Shown: positions 13,001-22,542 of the stretch, in pieces
Layout: every line of letters starts with the position of its first letter
Position numbering within the stretch: position 1 is the first letter of the stretch
Assembly: GCA_905221605.1 (NCBI GenBank)
Contig: CAJNDS010001924.1
Span: forward strand, 330,001-394,000
DNA length: 64,000 nt
Source of the DNA: Symbiodinium natans
Taxonomy: Eukaryota > Sar > Dinophyceae > Suessiales > Symbiodiniaceae
Direction: 5' to 3'
Translations under genes and position numbers: made by a program
Notes under the pieces: model-generated
Told to the model about the DNA's origin: nothing
The model's input: the letters and a program-made list of their open reading frames with translations, nothing else
The model's database searches: none

Positions 13001-16000
13001 GAGTGAAGCGCTTTGGACATGCATATTGGTGAATGGCGTCCGCGAAGTAGATTTACATGGTAATTATGCGCACGGGAAGCCTTCAACTCTGGACCCCTAC
13101 GCCCGTTATTCCCTAAGACCCGAAACCCTAAGTCCTAAATCCCAGACCATAAGCCGAAAAACATCCCAGACCCTGAGCCCGAAACCCTAAATCCCAGACT
13201 ATGTGCCCGAAACCCGAAATCCCTCAAGCCGACGTCCTCCGGTGCCCTCAAGACCACATCCTTGAGCCCTAAACGCTGGGTGGGGTTTAAGTTGAGCCTT
13301 CTTGAAAACCCCTAGCTGATTAAAAGCCCCTGAAAGCCCTAGTTGAAACCATACAAGAAACCCTAAGCCCTTGAAAACTCTAGTTGAAACCCTACAATGA
13401 CAAGAACCCCCTAAACCCTAAACCCTAAACCCCAAACCCTAAACCCTATGCCCCAGGCGGACCTCAAGGAAGCCGTTGCCGCAAGACAGTCAGGGCAGAG
13501 GTGGGGTTTAGGGTTCAGGGTTTAGGGTTTAGGGTTTAGGGTTTTGGGTTTTGGGTTTTGGGTTTAGGGTTTTGGGTTTTGGGTTTTGGGTTTTGGGGTT
13601 TAGGGTTCAGGGTGAGGGATTAGGGATGAGGGATTTAGGGGGATTTAGGGGTCAGAGGTGGGGGTGTCTGTGCAACTGGGTTTTGGAGTACTATACTTTA
13701 ATACTTTTTCGGTTCTGGGTTCTTGTTAGAGCTACTTGTGCCTAAAACGTATCTGCTTTTTCCAGGGTTTACTCCAAAGGAGGGGTAATACAGGGGTCGG
13801 AATCATATACTAATCGTATTCCCTTGTTTTCCCTTTATTGTTATGGTATAAGAACCCCACAAACCCTATTCTAATTATTAAGGTCCCTATATTGTTCGGG
13901 TTTTAGGGCTTGGTGCTTTGGGTTGTTGGGGATCTCGATCCTTTTGTGGTTTCGAGTCCAGCGTCTAGGTAAGGGGTTCAAGGGTCGGAATTCGGGGTTG
14001 AGGGTATACAAGGGTGCAATGGCCGGAGTTCGGGCTTAAGGATATATAAGGAGGGGGTTTGGGGTGATGGCCTGTTTTGGGTAGGGCTTAGGGTTGAGAA
14101 TATGACAAGGCCTTGCTATTGGCAATTTGGGCTGCAAGTCTTTTCGGATGTCCAGAGACTCTCTTCGCATCTTTGACGTGAGGTTTATGGCACGCTAGCT
14201 AAGGGCAAAATCACCAGAAAGCATGCACAAACCCTAACCCCTAACCCCCGCAAGAACCGAAGCCCCAATCCCCAACCCTTCAAACCTAAACCCTCCCAGA
14301 GCTAAACCCCGAAACCTACCAGCCCCTCAAACCCTACACTCGAAACCCTAAGCTATAAACCCTAAACCCTAGACCCTAAACCCCATAAACCCTAAGCTCT
14401 AAACCCTAAACCCTATAAACTCTGAACAACTCAGAGCCCTCAACAGCCCGAAACAGGCCATGGATCATTGCGGGCGGTCACCGCCCACTGGCGCCTCGGA
14501 AGCGCAAAGGCTGGTGCTGTGTGTAGGGTTTGGGGGCTGTGGGTTGAGCAGTGTATATAGGGCGTTAGGTTTTAGGGGTTAGGGTTGAGGGTTTAGGGGT
14601 TTGATGTTCAGGGTGTGGGGCTTGGGGTTTAGGATTCAGGTTTGGTGTTTGTGGCCCTAGTTCTCTCAAGCACATACTCGCGCCTGACCTTTTGCAGACC
14701 GTCCGCCGTCCATGGGATACTGTGAGCTTGGGTGATCCCGGGACACTTCTTCCTTCGAAGAAGCGGTCTGGTACTAACTCTTGGACATATAAGTTTCGCG
14801 AGCAGGCATGTGCAGTTCACACGCTGAGCTGATCAAAATTCGTCTAAACATATGACGTCCCGATGACCACAGCAGTTGTGTGGTGAAGCTAAGCAAGGGT
14901 TGGTGTTTCCCGCAGCTTCTGCAACTGGTGGGGTTCACTCGAAACACGAAGCCTCCACTCCCAAAACCCGCAGAATCTGAAGCGAACATGGGTTTATTTG
15001 GCATCAGGTTTTAGGACGGTCAGGGAGTTTATAAGGCTTTGTTAATTGGGTTTAGGGGTACAGCGTGTCGGGGTTCAGGGTGTAGGGAAACTAAACCCAC
15101 GCACCCTGAAAGCCACAAAAAAGCACAGCCGAGAAAAGCATCAAGTCCTCCGGTGTCAGCGAACTTTTTGAGCGCCATGGCTGCATCTATATTCAGACAG
15201 GGCTTATAAGGACTTGTTGGGGGTGGCCACAAAAGGGCTTTAGGGTTTTTTGGGGGTAACAGGGGAGTAGAGTTCTGGGGCTGCAAGAGGTTCGTCTTGC
15301 TCTCCAAGGAGGCCGAAGCGACGGTCACAGCCAGGCGTCCCCGAAGAAAGGGGTGCCCGCAAGTGCTACCTGCTACTGTACTTTAGGTCTGAAAATATTC
15401 GGGGTGCCCCAGGTAAAGGTAGGCTGTGATATAGTTCACTGCAGGAAGGATACCTCGTTACAGCTTATAGGTATGAACCCAGAACCTCCGCAGCCGCACG
15501 CCAACAAGTTCAAGAGCCTTGAGCTCGGATCTGGACCCCGACCCGTCAACGCCAGGAGCCATCTGAAAGATACAGCCCGAAGTCGTTTTCGGCGTGAAGG
15601 GGTGTAATTAGGGCTGCAGAACCTACGTTGTAAGTACATTTGGTGTGCAAACATGGAACAAGGTACCCAAGAAATCATGCCAAGGAGGGTCTGGGGGTAG
15701 CGAATTCGATGGCAGTGCTGCACCTGCGCCCTCTGGATGCTGGAGCCGCAAACCCTCCAAACTATACTGCACTCCTCGACGAGAAGGAAGTCTACATTCG
15801 AAATGAAAGGTGGAGAGGCAAAGCGAACATCGCAGTTGTTCGCGACATCTCCTGTGAAGCGGAGGAGAGGGTATTGGCATCATGATGGGAACCGCAGGGC
15901 CTCGAAAGCGGGACGAACAAACTAATCTGCACCTCAGAGAATCAGAGAATGGGCGCTGCCAGTTTTCAAAAGGAAGGAAACCTCCGATCGCCTCAGGAAG

Positions 16001-18773
16001 TACAATGTCGATCTCTACTTCGCAGGACATGCACACAGGCTCCCTGAAACCCGAACTTGCTGTTCATGTTTACGGTTTATGTGGCATTTCGGGGGTTTAT
16101 GGGTTTCGGGCATTTCCGGACTTTGGGGGCTCCGTGCTTCGGTTGGTTTCGGTGTCTCTGGGCTTCACGGTCTTTCTTTCGTGTTTTGCGCGCAGGCGTG
16201 CACGCGTACCTGCTTGCCATCCTGCGTGCCTGCGTGCGTGCGTGTGTGCGTGCGTGCGTTCGTGCACGGGTGCGTGGGTGGTTGAGTGGGTGGGTGGGTG
16301 GGTGGGTGGGTGGGTGGGTGGGTGGGTGGGTGGGTGGGTGGGTGTGCGGAAGCCCTGATTCTAAGCTAAGGGCTCTTGGAAGCTTTCGTCAGCTTGCACA
16401 TGTTCCTTGTTTCTTGCAGGGGGCCAGGGTAGCATGCTTTTGATCATCACAGACCTTGTAAGTCCATACGATTTTTCTGCGTGTGTGTGTGTGCGCGTGT
16501 TCCAGGGTTTGAGGGGTGCTGAGCTTCAGGTTTTCGGCATGCTTGCAACCCTCAACATTTTCTATTCCCGCGGAACAATCAAGCAAAGATGCTAAACTGA
16601 TCCCTGGGTCTATAAACCCTGAAACTCACCTTAGGTTGAGGGCTTAGGGTTGAGGATAAGTACTTCTCCCGAAAGCCTGTCAAGAGACCCTCTTCCAACT
16701 CAGAAAGCCGGTTTGGGATGTAGGCGATGTAGGCGAAATCCGACACTGCGAGTAGGAAAACAGTTTCTCCATTCTGTGCCTCAGCTGGCTTTCATCGGAG
16801 TTTTTGGGGTTTACGTGTCGCAGGTATTGGCGCGACCCGCCTGTTCGAGCAGGCAAAGCCATCTCCAACGAGACGCGAGTGTACAAGGCCTTGGCCCTGA
16901 ACCCAGCAAGCTCTAAACCCTAAACCCTAAACCCTAAACCGTGAAACTCCCAACCCTCAAGGGCTCAAGGCCGGGTTTAGGGTTTTCATAGGGTGTATAG
17001 TGTATAGGGATTTAGAGGATCTTCACGTCCGGGTACCAGGATTCAAGCTTAAGCCCCATACGCCTGCCCTGGGGTGGGGGAGGGGGGGGGTGCGCGAGGA
17101 CGTAGATGGCCTCATCCAAGTGGTTGGAGGAGGTGCTGGATGTGACGATGCTCGGCAGCTTGTTGATGGACCCTATTTGAAAGTAATAAGCCCGAAGGAA
17201 GTCTGCCAAAGACTTGGCGCGGCTTGTCAAGACAATAACCAGTATGCCTTGGCCAGTGTTTTAAAGGCCGCTTCTCCTTCTTTTTTCTTCTTCGGAGATG
17301 GTATGCTCTGGGATTGTTCTGAGCCTGACAATCCTGAATCTCCACCGCTGCATGTTGCCAGAGATTGCCTGCTGCCTTGTGAGTCTAGAGGCCCTGGGGC
17401 TAACCTCAGGTGCTGCCACCCAACCCTGAACCACCTCGGAATATCGAATAGGTCCTGTGCCTGTACCGGTCTCGAAGGCTCTGCAGACTCATGGGATTTA
17501 CGGCTTTGAGGGCGGAAGAAGCTACACATCGCCCATTTGCCAAGGAGATGGCTTATAAAGTCGCGCCGAAGTGCCAGGAGACAAAAGGCCAAAGCCTTGA
17601 GAACCTCACACCTCTCCCGCGAAGTTGCTTTTGTGTAGTGGTTCTCATAAAGGATCTTTGGCTCATAAAGGATCTTTGGGGCTCGGGGTCAGGTTCAGCA
17701 TAATATAGCCTGCAAGTTCCATCTGAAGTTGTGTGCTTGGGCTTGTGCTTCTTGGGGACATGGGGCCTTCAAAGCTGGGATAGCCCCGGGCCGATCAACG
17801 CTGGACACACCCGTATACCCCCCCCCCCCCCCCCCCCCCCCCAAGCATGTTGTCAGTGTTTTTTCGGCGGGCTTCGCACGTGATTGGTAAGGGTTTGGAT
17901 TCAGACGGGTTCAGTGGTGAAGGGTGTAGGACTTTTTCTTAGTCTTGCGTGGGATTTCGGTCGAGCAAAGTTCCTTGAATGCATTAAATTTGTTCTTCGT
18001 CTGAGTCCGTCTCTTGTTTGTTTTGTGCGGACTCAAAATCACAACCATGCCGTTGCGACATCCTGAACTAGAAGCCTCACCTATACAATCGCCTATCCAG
18101 ACGCTCCGCAAGCCCTAAACCCCAAACCCCAAACCCCAAACCCTATACCCTAAACCCTAAACCCTAGCTCCTTGCAGGTGACGAAATCTGCGTTCCGCCC
18201 ACGGGCGAGGGAGAGAAATCTGTTCAGGGCCTCCCTGACCCAGTGCCGCTTCGCCCTGTGTTGACACCTTTTGTTTCATGTTGAGTTTCGTTTTGGGAAA
18301 AAACCCAAACCCTAAACCTGAAACCCTTAACCCCCCAAACCCCAAGCCCCAGCACATGAACCCGAAATCCTGAACCCGAAGCCCTCAAACCATTCCGAGG
18401 GAGGCCATCACCCCGAAATCCAGGAATCTTAAGGTCCCAGTGGTATGCCACAGCAATCCTTCTCCTCGAAGCCTGATTTGTGGTTTAGGGTTTAGGGTTT
18501 AGGGTTTAGGGTTTAGGGTGAGCCCTTGGAAGCCCTCAGAGTTAAACCCTGCTGTAGATGCTGGAGACCCTATACTATACTCAGCCCCAAACCCAAACCC
18601 TAAATAGACCAACCAACCCCAAATCCCTCAAGCATCCCTCTTCCTTGTCAGCCGCTGCCAGCTTCGCCACTGACGTCATGGCTCTCGGCCTCCTTGACGT
18701 TGTCAACGCCTCGGCCTTGCGTTGCTCGGAGGCAGAAGTGCCGTTTTGTTTTGTGGATATGTATGTAGAAATT

Positions 18774-18823
<50 letters not shown>

Positions 18824-19602
18824 GGGAGAGAGAGAGGGAGAGAGAGGGAGGGGGGGAGGGAGGGAGGGAGGGAGCCAGCAATACAGCTTACTCGCTGGGG
18901 GCTGTATAGCAAATCCCCTTTGCGGAACTTCCAAGCTCACACTTTTCACAATTTTCAGGAAGAGCTTTCCCCAAACCCAAACAGTAGAACACTAAAGCCT
19001 AAAGCCTAAGCCCTAAAAGCCTTAACTCTAAACCCAAAACCCCAGGCCATGAATCCTAAACCCTAAATCCTAAACCCAAAACCCAAAACCCTAGGCCCTA
19101 AATCCCAAACCCTAAACTTCATCTTGGGATCCAGAGCTTCTTGCAGGATTCATGGAAGCCTGGCAGCCTTGAGCCTCTTGAGCTCTTGGGCTTGGACCCT
19201 AAGGCCCTAAACCCTAAACCCTAAACCCTAAACCCTAAACCCACTCTGCCTTATGAGCCTCATGCGTCGCAAAACCCGAAACTGGAAGCCTGATTCGCTG
19301 CCTGAGGCTACCGCCTAGTGGATTCAGCGCATGGTCAGACGCTAGCAGCTCGGCTGCGCTAAGGTGCTGAGGCTGTTCGTTTTTGTTCTTTTTGTGGCTT
19401 GGGGTTCAGAGTTTTGTTAGGGGTTGAGGGCCACCTTTGGGTTTGTAGGGCTTGTGCCGGGTTGATACGGTTGGCACTTTAGGATTGAAAGGAACTCGCA
19501 TTGGCGTCTGGAAAGCTCTAAAACCTCTCCCCCCCCCCCCTTCAGGACGAGATGTGGGTCACCAAGACGGCCAAGGGGCTGTCCGAGGTGGCCTTCATCT
19601 GA
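3970..19602 (+). CDS. Purple acid phosphatase (metallophosphoesterase), about 18-19 mini-exons
   Basis: This enzyme hydrolyses phosphate monoesters at a dinuclear metal centre and is usually secreted or vacuolar. Exons, in order: 3970-4023 (tentative), 4585-4640, 5571-5586, 6068-6134, 6829-6863, 8074-8117, 10132-10172, 10370-10401, 10601-10670, 12120-12167, 12737-12759, 13457-13500, 14457-14492, 15139-15171, 15997-16038, 16824-16887, 17099-17154, 18652-18731, 19546-19602. Four of the five family metal-ligand motifs are visible: GDIGY (4606), GNHE (6829), GGHRP (14473) and GHAH (16025). Motif GDxG and the N-terminal Fn3-like domain were not found and may lie upstream. Phase is kept at every junction from 4585 to 17099; the last two junctions are tentative. 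Donors of the 16 assigned introns: ten GC, four GT, two GA. An unrelated intronless gene sits in the intron 8118-10131. Family identification is firm; exact edges are inferred. Confidence 0.88.
4585..4640 (+). CDS. Phosphatase exon with GDxxY motif
   Basis: It reads DFIWHVGDIGYVDDSYAH plus two bases. GD and Y are the bridging and iron ligands of purple acid phosphatases. The frame is also open upstream to 4550, so the acceptor could be the earlier CAG at 4549. The donor is GC. Confidence 0.82.
4771..4841 (-). repeat. CCCTAAA array
   Basis: About ten perfect heptamers lie in the phosphatase intron after the GDIGY exon. Confidence 0.95.
5571..5586 (+). CDS. Phosphatase 16-base microexon
   Basis: It encodes the end of a Ser codon and FTYEE between CAG and a GC donor (GCCACA). 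With its neighbours it gives the family pattern F-x-Y-E-E-A-Y-N-G-Y-M-N-W, and phases match on both sides. Confidence 0.62.
6068..6134 (+). CDS. Phosphatase exon
   Basis: It reads AYNGYMNWLQNLTSIMPYMV then SV plus one base. It is bounded by TTCAG and a GT donor (GTGCGG). This is the conserved segment immediately before the GNHE motif. Confidence 0.88.
6189..6253 (-). repeat. CCCTAAA array
   Basis: About nine heptamers begin some 55 bases after the exon ending at 6134. Confidence 0.95.
6829..6863 (+). CDS. Phosphatase exon with GNHE motif
   Basis: It reads (G)NHESECHSPAC. Asn and His of GNH are metal and substrate ligands, and CHSPAC is typical of the family. The chosen donor is GT (GTGCCA); the frame stays open until a stop at 6885, so the end could be later. 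Confidence 0.88.
7661..7802 (+). repeat. TTTAGGG array, longest in window
   Basis: About 17 perfect heptamers from 7681, with two imperfect ones before, lie in the intron before the phosphatase exon at 8074. Confidence 0.97.
8074..8117 (+). CDS. Phosphatase exon
   Basis: It reads ILDPFLGRALMNFT plus two bases, then a GT donor (GTGCGG). It joins YNHRWHMPS to give the conserved N-F-T-A-Y-N-x-R-W. It happens to be in frame with the downstream oxygenase, which makes one chimeric open frame from 7987. Confidence 0.82.
8293..9639 (+). CDS. 2-oxoglutarate/Fe(II)-dependent oxygenase, intronless
   Basis: This is a soluble oxygenase of the isopenicillin N synthase-like class (double-stranded beta helix). 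Numbering from the open frame start at 7987, the iron ligands are H320 and D322 (SPHVDPGLL) and H372 (GGVHRVV), and the co-substrate pair is R381-x-S383 (RLSAW). All are intact. I place the start at the paired ATGs at 8293/8296, just after a CAG that could serve as a leader acceptor, because the upstream residues belong to a phosphatase exon and noncoding sequence. The protein is then about 448 residues. The C-terminal part (residues 437-515) has three GVPVxK repeats and is proline-rich. The substrate cannot be told. The gene lies inside the phosphatase intron 8118-10131 on the same strand, and the lack of introns suggests retroposition. Confidence 0.88.
   Translation: MMGKAPGQPAAPQPSSNLFSFLRSPFRKPEPRVEDVPRVSLSGLRHGESAAVKATAAALKDHGFAWLEFEKPSRGDVAMGGTDDSLWKTNESLAEIGDFLEKFPNCGSPHAMEGHFSAAHKDGLRVVTGSCLKADMEKVPRNIQEKLARLALDMDEAQRDVIRALAPALHFSTGEDIGEYLDIPLLCPEHGSLRQYGLLDVVRYRMGVESPPEVVSPHVDPGLLILSLPCAVPGLELQDAVGEWRAAPAGHGVLWAGRAAETLHLKGGVHRVVASPAPRLSAWHEMCTRSQLCPPMLQVLEENSLELKLGDAKGTAEVLRLLQANEDHLNVSLVERRGVPVGKSGAVIQDMYVPWRLSPGAPLGVPGPSARSAMPPVQHAGVPVGKRGPVFSPAQRSSVMPPVEHRGVPVSKIFSPPGLSLNAMPQRPSKPPALPLPDGTVEIVPKGS
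10023..10123. mobile_element. Palindromic inverted-repeat element, copy 1
   Basis: The left arm (AGGATCCATGTACCTA..., ATACTTGGGCC) pairs with the right arm (GGCCCAAGTGCTATATAGG..., GGATCCTTT). It lies at the 3' end of a phosphatase intron. It has no coding capacity and is MITE-like. Confidence 0.82.
10132..10172 (+). CDS. Phosphatase exon
   Basis: It reads (A)YNHRWHMPSKTSG plus one base. The acceptor is GAG and the donor is GA (GAAGCT). The acceptor lies only 8 bases after the palindromic element at 10023-10123. Confidence 0.88.
10370..10401 (+). CDS. Phosphatase exon
   Basis: It reads (G)RANMWYSFNA. The sequence GGAAG occurs at both ends of the preceding intron, so the exact cut is ambiguous. 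The donor is GA (GACTGC). Confidence 0.88.
10601..10670 (+). CDS. Phosphatase exon
   Basis: It reads VGPVHFISINTETDFPGAEE then TKT plus one base. FISINTETDFPG is a family signature. The acceptor is GAG and the donor is GC (GCGGCT). Confidence 0.9.
10966..11074. mobile_element. Palindromic inverted-repeat element, copy 2 (inverted)
   Basis: The arms CCCTAAGGGTCCATGTACCT and AGGTACATGGACTCTTAGGG flank a short spacer. The inner AGGAACCCCTTTAAGGCCCA is the reverse complement of the matching part of copy 1. It lies in the next phosphatase intron but one. Confidence 0.82.
12120..12167 (+). CDS. Phosphatase exon
   Basis: It reads (G)DGHFSWLKAGHFGAD plus one base, between CAG and a GC donor (GCCGGG). 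The preceding intron (10671-12119) holds a second palindromic element and long CCCTAAA-like tracts. Confidence 0.87.
12737..12759 (+). CDS. Phosphatase 23-base exon
   Basis: It reads (G)EYLKWLE between CAG and a GC donor (GCAGGA). It precedes the exon starting ADLKEA, giving the conserved Y-L-K-W-L-E-A-D-L. Confidence 0.83.
13457..13500 (+). CDS. Phosphatase exon
   Basis: It reads ADLKEAVAARQSGQ plus two bases, between CAG and a GT donor (GTGGGG). Confidence 0.85.
13503..13612 (+). repeat. Mixed TTTAGGG and TTTTGGG array
   Basis: Heptamers alternate between TTTAGGG and TTTTGGG. The array begins immediately after the donor at 13501. Confidence 0.9.
13789..13891 (+). mobile_element. AGGGGTCGGAAT inverted-repeat element, copy A
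   Basis: It starts ACAGGGGTCGGAATCATA and ends ATTCTAATTATTAAGGTCCC. The short terminal repeats are AGGGGTC and its imperfect complement. It is AT-rich inside and lies in a phosphatase intron. Confidence 0.7.
14457..14492 (+). CDS. Phosphatase exon with GGH motif
   Basis: It reads (R)PWIIAGGHRPL plus two bases. The His is the fourth metal-ligand motif. The acceptor is CAG and the donor is GC (GCCTCG). Confidence 0.9.
15139..15171 (+). CDS. Phosphatase exon
   Basis: It reads (A)IKSSGVSELF plus two bases. The acceptor is AAG|C and the donor is GC. Joined to the next exon it gives ELFEKYNVDLYFAGHAH. Confidence 0.8.
   Translation, partial: HQVLRCQRTF
15997..16038 (+). CDS. Phosphatase exon with GHAH motif
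   Basis: It reads (E)KYNVDLYFAGHAH plus two bases. GHxH is the last metal-ligand motif. The acceptor is CAG and the donor is GC (GCTCCC). Confidence 0.9.
16196..16345 (+). repeat. GTGC then GGGT microsatellite
   Basis: GTGC/GTGT units pass into about 18 GGGT units. It lies in the phosphatase intron after the GHAH exon. Confidence 0.93.
16824..16887 (+). CDS. Phosphatase exon
   Basis: It starts with (R)YWRDPPVRAGKAISN and ends ETRVYK. It follows GHAH at the expected distance. The acceptor is CAG and the donor is GC (GCCTTG). The preceding intron holds the GTGC and GGGT microsatellite. Confidence 0.75.
17099..17154 (+). CDS. Phosphatase exon with GGAGCD
   Basis: It reads DVDGLIQVVGGGAGCDDA plus two bases. 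VVxGGAGCDE is typical of the family after the metal site. The 3' edge is uncertain between a GA donor at 17147 and a GC donor at 17155. Confidence 0.78.
17817..17842. repeat. C26 homopolymer
   Basis: Similar long G or C runs occur at 888-905, 6487-6502, 32983-33004, 38331-38350, 40236-40261 and 55662-55682. Confidence 0.93.
18652..18731 (+). CDS. Phosphatase C-terminal exon
   Basis: It reads AASFATDVMALGLLDVVNAS then ALRCSE. F-A-T-x-x-M-A-L-G-x-L-x-V-x-N-A-S-A-L-R matches the C-terminal domain. Where Trp is usual after ALR, this copy has Cys, or a small exon is missing. At least one exon between 17154 and 18652 is probably unfound. Confidence 0.68.
18776..18875 (+). repeat. GA microsatellite passing into GGGA
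   Basis: It is a purine-only run on the plus strand of about 95 bases, in the last phosphatase intron. Confidence 0.94.
19546..19602 (+). CDS. Phosphatase terminal exon
   Basis: It reads DEMWVTKTAKGLSEVAFI and a TGA stop at 19600. D-x-M-W-x-T-K is the usual last strand of the family. The acceptor is TTCAG after a C-rich tract. Confidence 0.75.
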   Translation, partial: DEMWVTKTAKGLSEVAFI

Positions 19603-20144
19603 GGCGCGGACCGGCAAAGGCTTCCCTATAAGCCCTAAAACCGCATCCCAAACGTTTCTGGGCCTTGAGTGCTTCGAGGCTTAGCTAGGCTCAGAGAGGA
19701 AGGGAGAGAGAGAGAGAGAGGCCGTGGTTAAGGGCATTTGGGGCTTCAACTAAATCATCCAAGCTCGAAGACCGTAAGGGCTGCCTGCGTGGTCCCGGTA
19801 GGGCGGACGGGTCTGAAGTGGTTGTGCAAGTCTTCGGATGTTGTGTGAGTGTGAGCACGGTGTTCCCAGAGTCCTACCAATTGGGGGTTCAGGGTTCAGG
19901 GTTGGGCTTGGAGTGCTTGGGGTTCTAGCTGAGACCCTAAGCCCCATAGACCCTAAACCGCCACTTCGCCCTTGCTGAACTTAAATTCAGTTAAGTAACT
20001 TAGAGTTTCTCAGTACAGAACATCGTATGCAGAAAGGTAGTGGACATACTTACCCCCAGAGAAAGCTAAACCCTAAGATGCTGAGCGCCAGACCTGCGAC
20101 ATTCCCAGCTTGAAGCCCTTAGGCTTAAAGGGTTCCGGGGTTTT

Positions 20145-20240
20145 CCCCGCCCCCCTCCCCTCCCCCCCTCCCCCCCCCTCCCCCTCCCCCCTCCCCCTCC
20201 CCCTCCCTCTCCGCCCCTCCCCCTCCCCCATCTCCCCAAA
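20145..20240. repeat. CCCCTCC-rich pyrimidine tract
   Basis: The plus strand is nearly all C and T. Confidence 0.9.
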
Positions 20241-20411
20241 GTTCTCCCTCAACCTCTCCCCCAGCCAGGCTCTTTGCCTGAACTTAGCGCCACTTTGCTC
20301 ACCAGGGTGGTCCAATTCGGGATGTCTTAGGTGTACTTGGGCCCTCATATGAAGCCCCTACAGCACATGGACTTTTACACCCTAAACCCTAGACTCTCTT
20401 GGAATAAATAG

Positions 20412-20528
20412 TACTTGGAGAATTGTCGTGTTCCTTTCGGCCTCTTGGACCTCTTTGGGGAGGAGAGCTGGCAGTGTCCGCGCGTCGATTGTGCAGATCG
20501 GGTTTGCCAGGTTCTGATGGTCACGTGA
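20412..20528 (+). CDS. Orphan terminal exon candidate
   Basis: It reads YLENCRVPFGLLDLFGEESW, QCPRVDCADRVCQVLMVT, then TGA at 20526. It is Cys-rich with protein-like codons and is flanked by telomere-like sequence. Family unknown. Confidence 0.33.
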   Translation, partial: YLENCRVPFGLLDLFGEESWQCPRVDCADRVCQVLMVT

Positions 20529-21371
20529 TGCCCTGGATTAGGCGCCCAAAAATGTGTGCCCCTGTCCCCTTTTTGTAAAGGTTTAGGATACCTTCTAATC
20601 TCCCTCAAAGCAAAACCCAGTGGATACCTAGTTGTTGCAAGGCCCTTTACTTCGAGGAACCTTGCGTGCTTTTTTTCACATGTTTGGGTCCCCTGGTGGT
20701 TTGCCTTTGGTCCTTAGAGCTCCTTGTTCATGAACCCGCCCCCGAACAGGGGCGGTTCTACACCAAGCCCCTAAACTCATCTGAGGCGTTCGAAAGTTAA
20801 GCCAGCCCGGCATGTTGAAGGTTCTTTCAGAAATTCCAGAAAGGGTTTAGGGTTTAGGGTTTAGGGTTTAGGGTTTAGGGTACCCCCACCCTAAACAGGT
20901 CGCAAGCATTCCTTCTTACTTCGGGTCTTAATTCTAGGCTCTTCGAGGGTGCCCCAAGCCCAAAACCCTAGACCTTTGAGCAATCCAAGCTCTTGCTTTC
21001 TCCGGTGGCACGTAATTAATGCCTCGCCAGTTCGACCCGAATGGTTGCGTGACACTTCTGCACATCATCTGATACCGGCCCCTTTTTTGGCCTAGGGTTA
21101 CCAAAGACCCTAAACCCTAAACCCTAAACCCTAAACCCTAAACCCTAAACCCGGCCCCCTTCTGGTGTTCCGTTGGAAGGGGATTCTACTACATTTTGGG
21201 ATAGAAGCCCCCATATCTTGAATAAGGAAGGCTCCCCTTCAAGCCTGATGTCAGACCCCAAGCCCTGAACCTGCAGGCTTCAGGCTTCAGGCTTCAGGCT
21301 TCAGGGTTTAGGGTTTAGGGTTTAGGGTTTAGGGTTTAGGGTTTAGGGTTAGGGCTTGTAGGGTTTAGGGC

Positions 21372-21502
21372 AAGTTCAAGACTCGGAACTTGGATCCACT
21401 CTGCGAAGCACATCGACTTGTGCCTGGTGCTACCGACACCAAGTCGAGATGGCTCCTGGGACAAATGGCATACCGAAGCTTCCAGAGACACGCAGTAGAG
21501 CC
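21372..21502 (+). CDS. Orphan exon candidate
   Basis: It reads KFKTRNLDPLCEAHRLVPGA, then TDTKSRWLLGQMAYRSFQRH. It lies between a TTTAGGG array (21301-21350) and a CCCTAAA array (from 21503), the same sandwich as the H-protein exon at 38598. Family unknown. Confidence 0.35.
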
Positions 21503-21640
21503 TAAACCCTAAACCCTAAACCCTAAACCCCCTGAGCGGCCCTCAGCCTGGAACCCTATGTGGAACTTTGAACGTCTGCCGCTTGTCCCGGAGTCCGCCT
21601 GCGACATCGTCAGCGGAGCATGACAAAAATGGGTCCCGGA

Positions 21641-21698
21641 CCCTAAACCCTAAACCCTAAACCCTAAACCCTAAACCCTAAACCCTAAACCCTAAACC
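21641..21698 (-). repeat. CCCTAAA array
   Basis: About eight heptamers follow the exon-like island FERLPLVPESACDIVSGA (about 21559-21615). Confidence 0.93.
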
Positions 21699-21972
21699 TA
21701 CAGTTAGCCGGGTGCTTATTGCTTGAGAGGGGCCGACAACTTGGGGACTGATCATTTCAGGGTTCAGGGTCTGTGTGTTTCGTCAAACTGTTGTAGCTGT
21801 GGATAGCAGGACTGCGACAGGACTCTTGACTTCTAATTGAGGTGTGTGGACGCTTCGCCCGAGAAATGCGCCCTCGAAACGCTTCGGATGAGACCGGCTC
21901 CGCTCTGAACCACTGCCGAAAAGGAGGGTAGAGGTTTTTACTAGTATACAGAGAGCTGGTCGATGACAGACC

Positions 21973-22542
21973 TCAAGCCCTAGCTGTGTTTGGGCATGAG
22001 CTTCGGGTAGGCCATCTGGAGATCAGATGCGTGACGTGCGCTCTGTTCACCTGCTCGCAGCACTGCTGCTGCCGCCACAGAAGAAGAGATGTTCTTGCAA
22101 CTTTTGCCTTGGCACAGCTGAGCAGGTGGCGCACTTGGACACCATTAAGCTTGGCCCCAGAGGTACAACGGCACAGAAACTGCTGTACACGAAGGCGCAC
22201 GCCAACTCCTGCTCCCTTTGCCTCATGCCGACGCCATGGCGTGCAATCCTGCAGCTTCATGGAAGATGTGGATTTGCCTGAGGTGGGCTGGGCCTGCGGG
22301 GCATCACTGGTAGCCTTGCTTGAAGTTTTGGGTTTAGAGCTTGAGGATGTCGCTGCAGGCCGAGGGTTGTCATGAAGGCGACCGAGATAAGCACATCTGC
22401 AAGCCCGTATCAGTGAGGGCCGTTTCGGGTTGGGGTGGAGGTTTAAGGGTTTGCTTTGCTGGTTCGCTGGGCCCTGTTCAGGTACGCAGGAGCCTGGCAA
22501 GCTGGAGGATTGCGTTGTCGGATTGCAGGCTGAAGGGCTCAT
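21973..22542 (-). CDS. Unrecognised open frame, 189 residues
   Basis: A Ser/Thr/Lys/Pro-rich stretch (TSSSSKPKTSSKATSDAPQA) is followed by a basic Cys-containing part. Plus-strand frames across the same bases are also long, so coding status and strand are unproven. Confidence 0.25.
   Translation of the reverse strand: MSPSACNPTTQSSSLPGSCVPEQGPANQQSKPLNLHPNPKRPSLIRACRCAYLGRLHDNPRPAATSSSSKPKTSSKATSDAPQAQPTSGKSTSSMKLQDCTPWRRHEAKGAGVGVRLRVQQFLCRCTSGAKLNGVQVRHLLSCAKAKVARTSLLLWRQQQCCEQVNRAHVTHLISRWPTRSSCPNTARA

Noticed and set aside
15640-15885. Protein-like open frame (ANPPNYTALLDEKEVYIR...)
   Set aside because: It lies within the phosphatase intron 15172-15996 and is not needed for the protein. 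It is a warning that some orphan islands listed here may also be noncoding.
17012-17230. Minus-strand frame (LADFLRAYYFQIGSINKLP...)
   Set aside because: The plus strand of the same bases holds the phosphatase GGAGCD exon with strong G-first codons, so this is its shadow.
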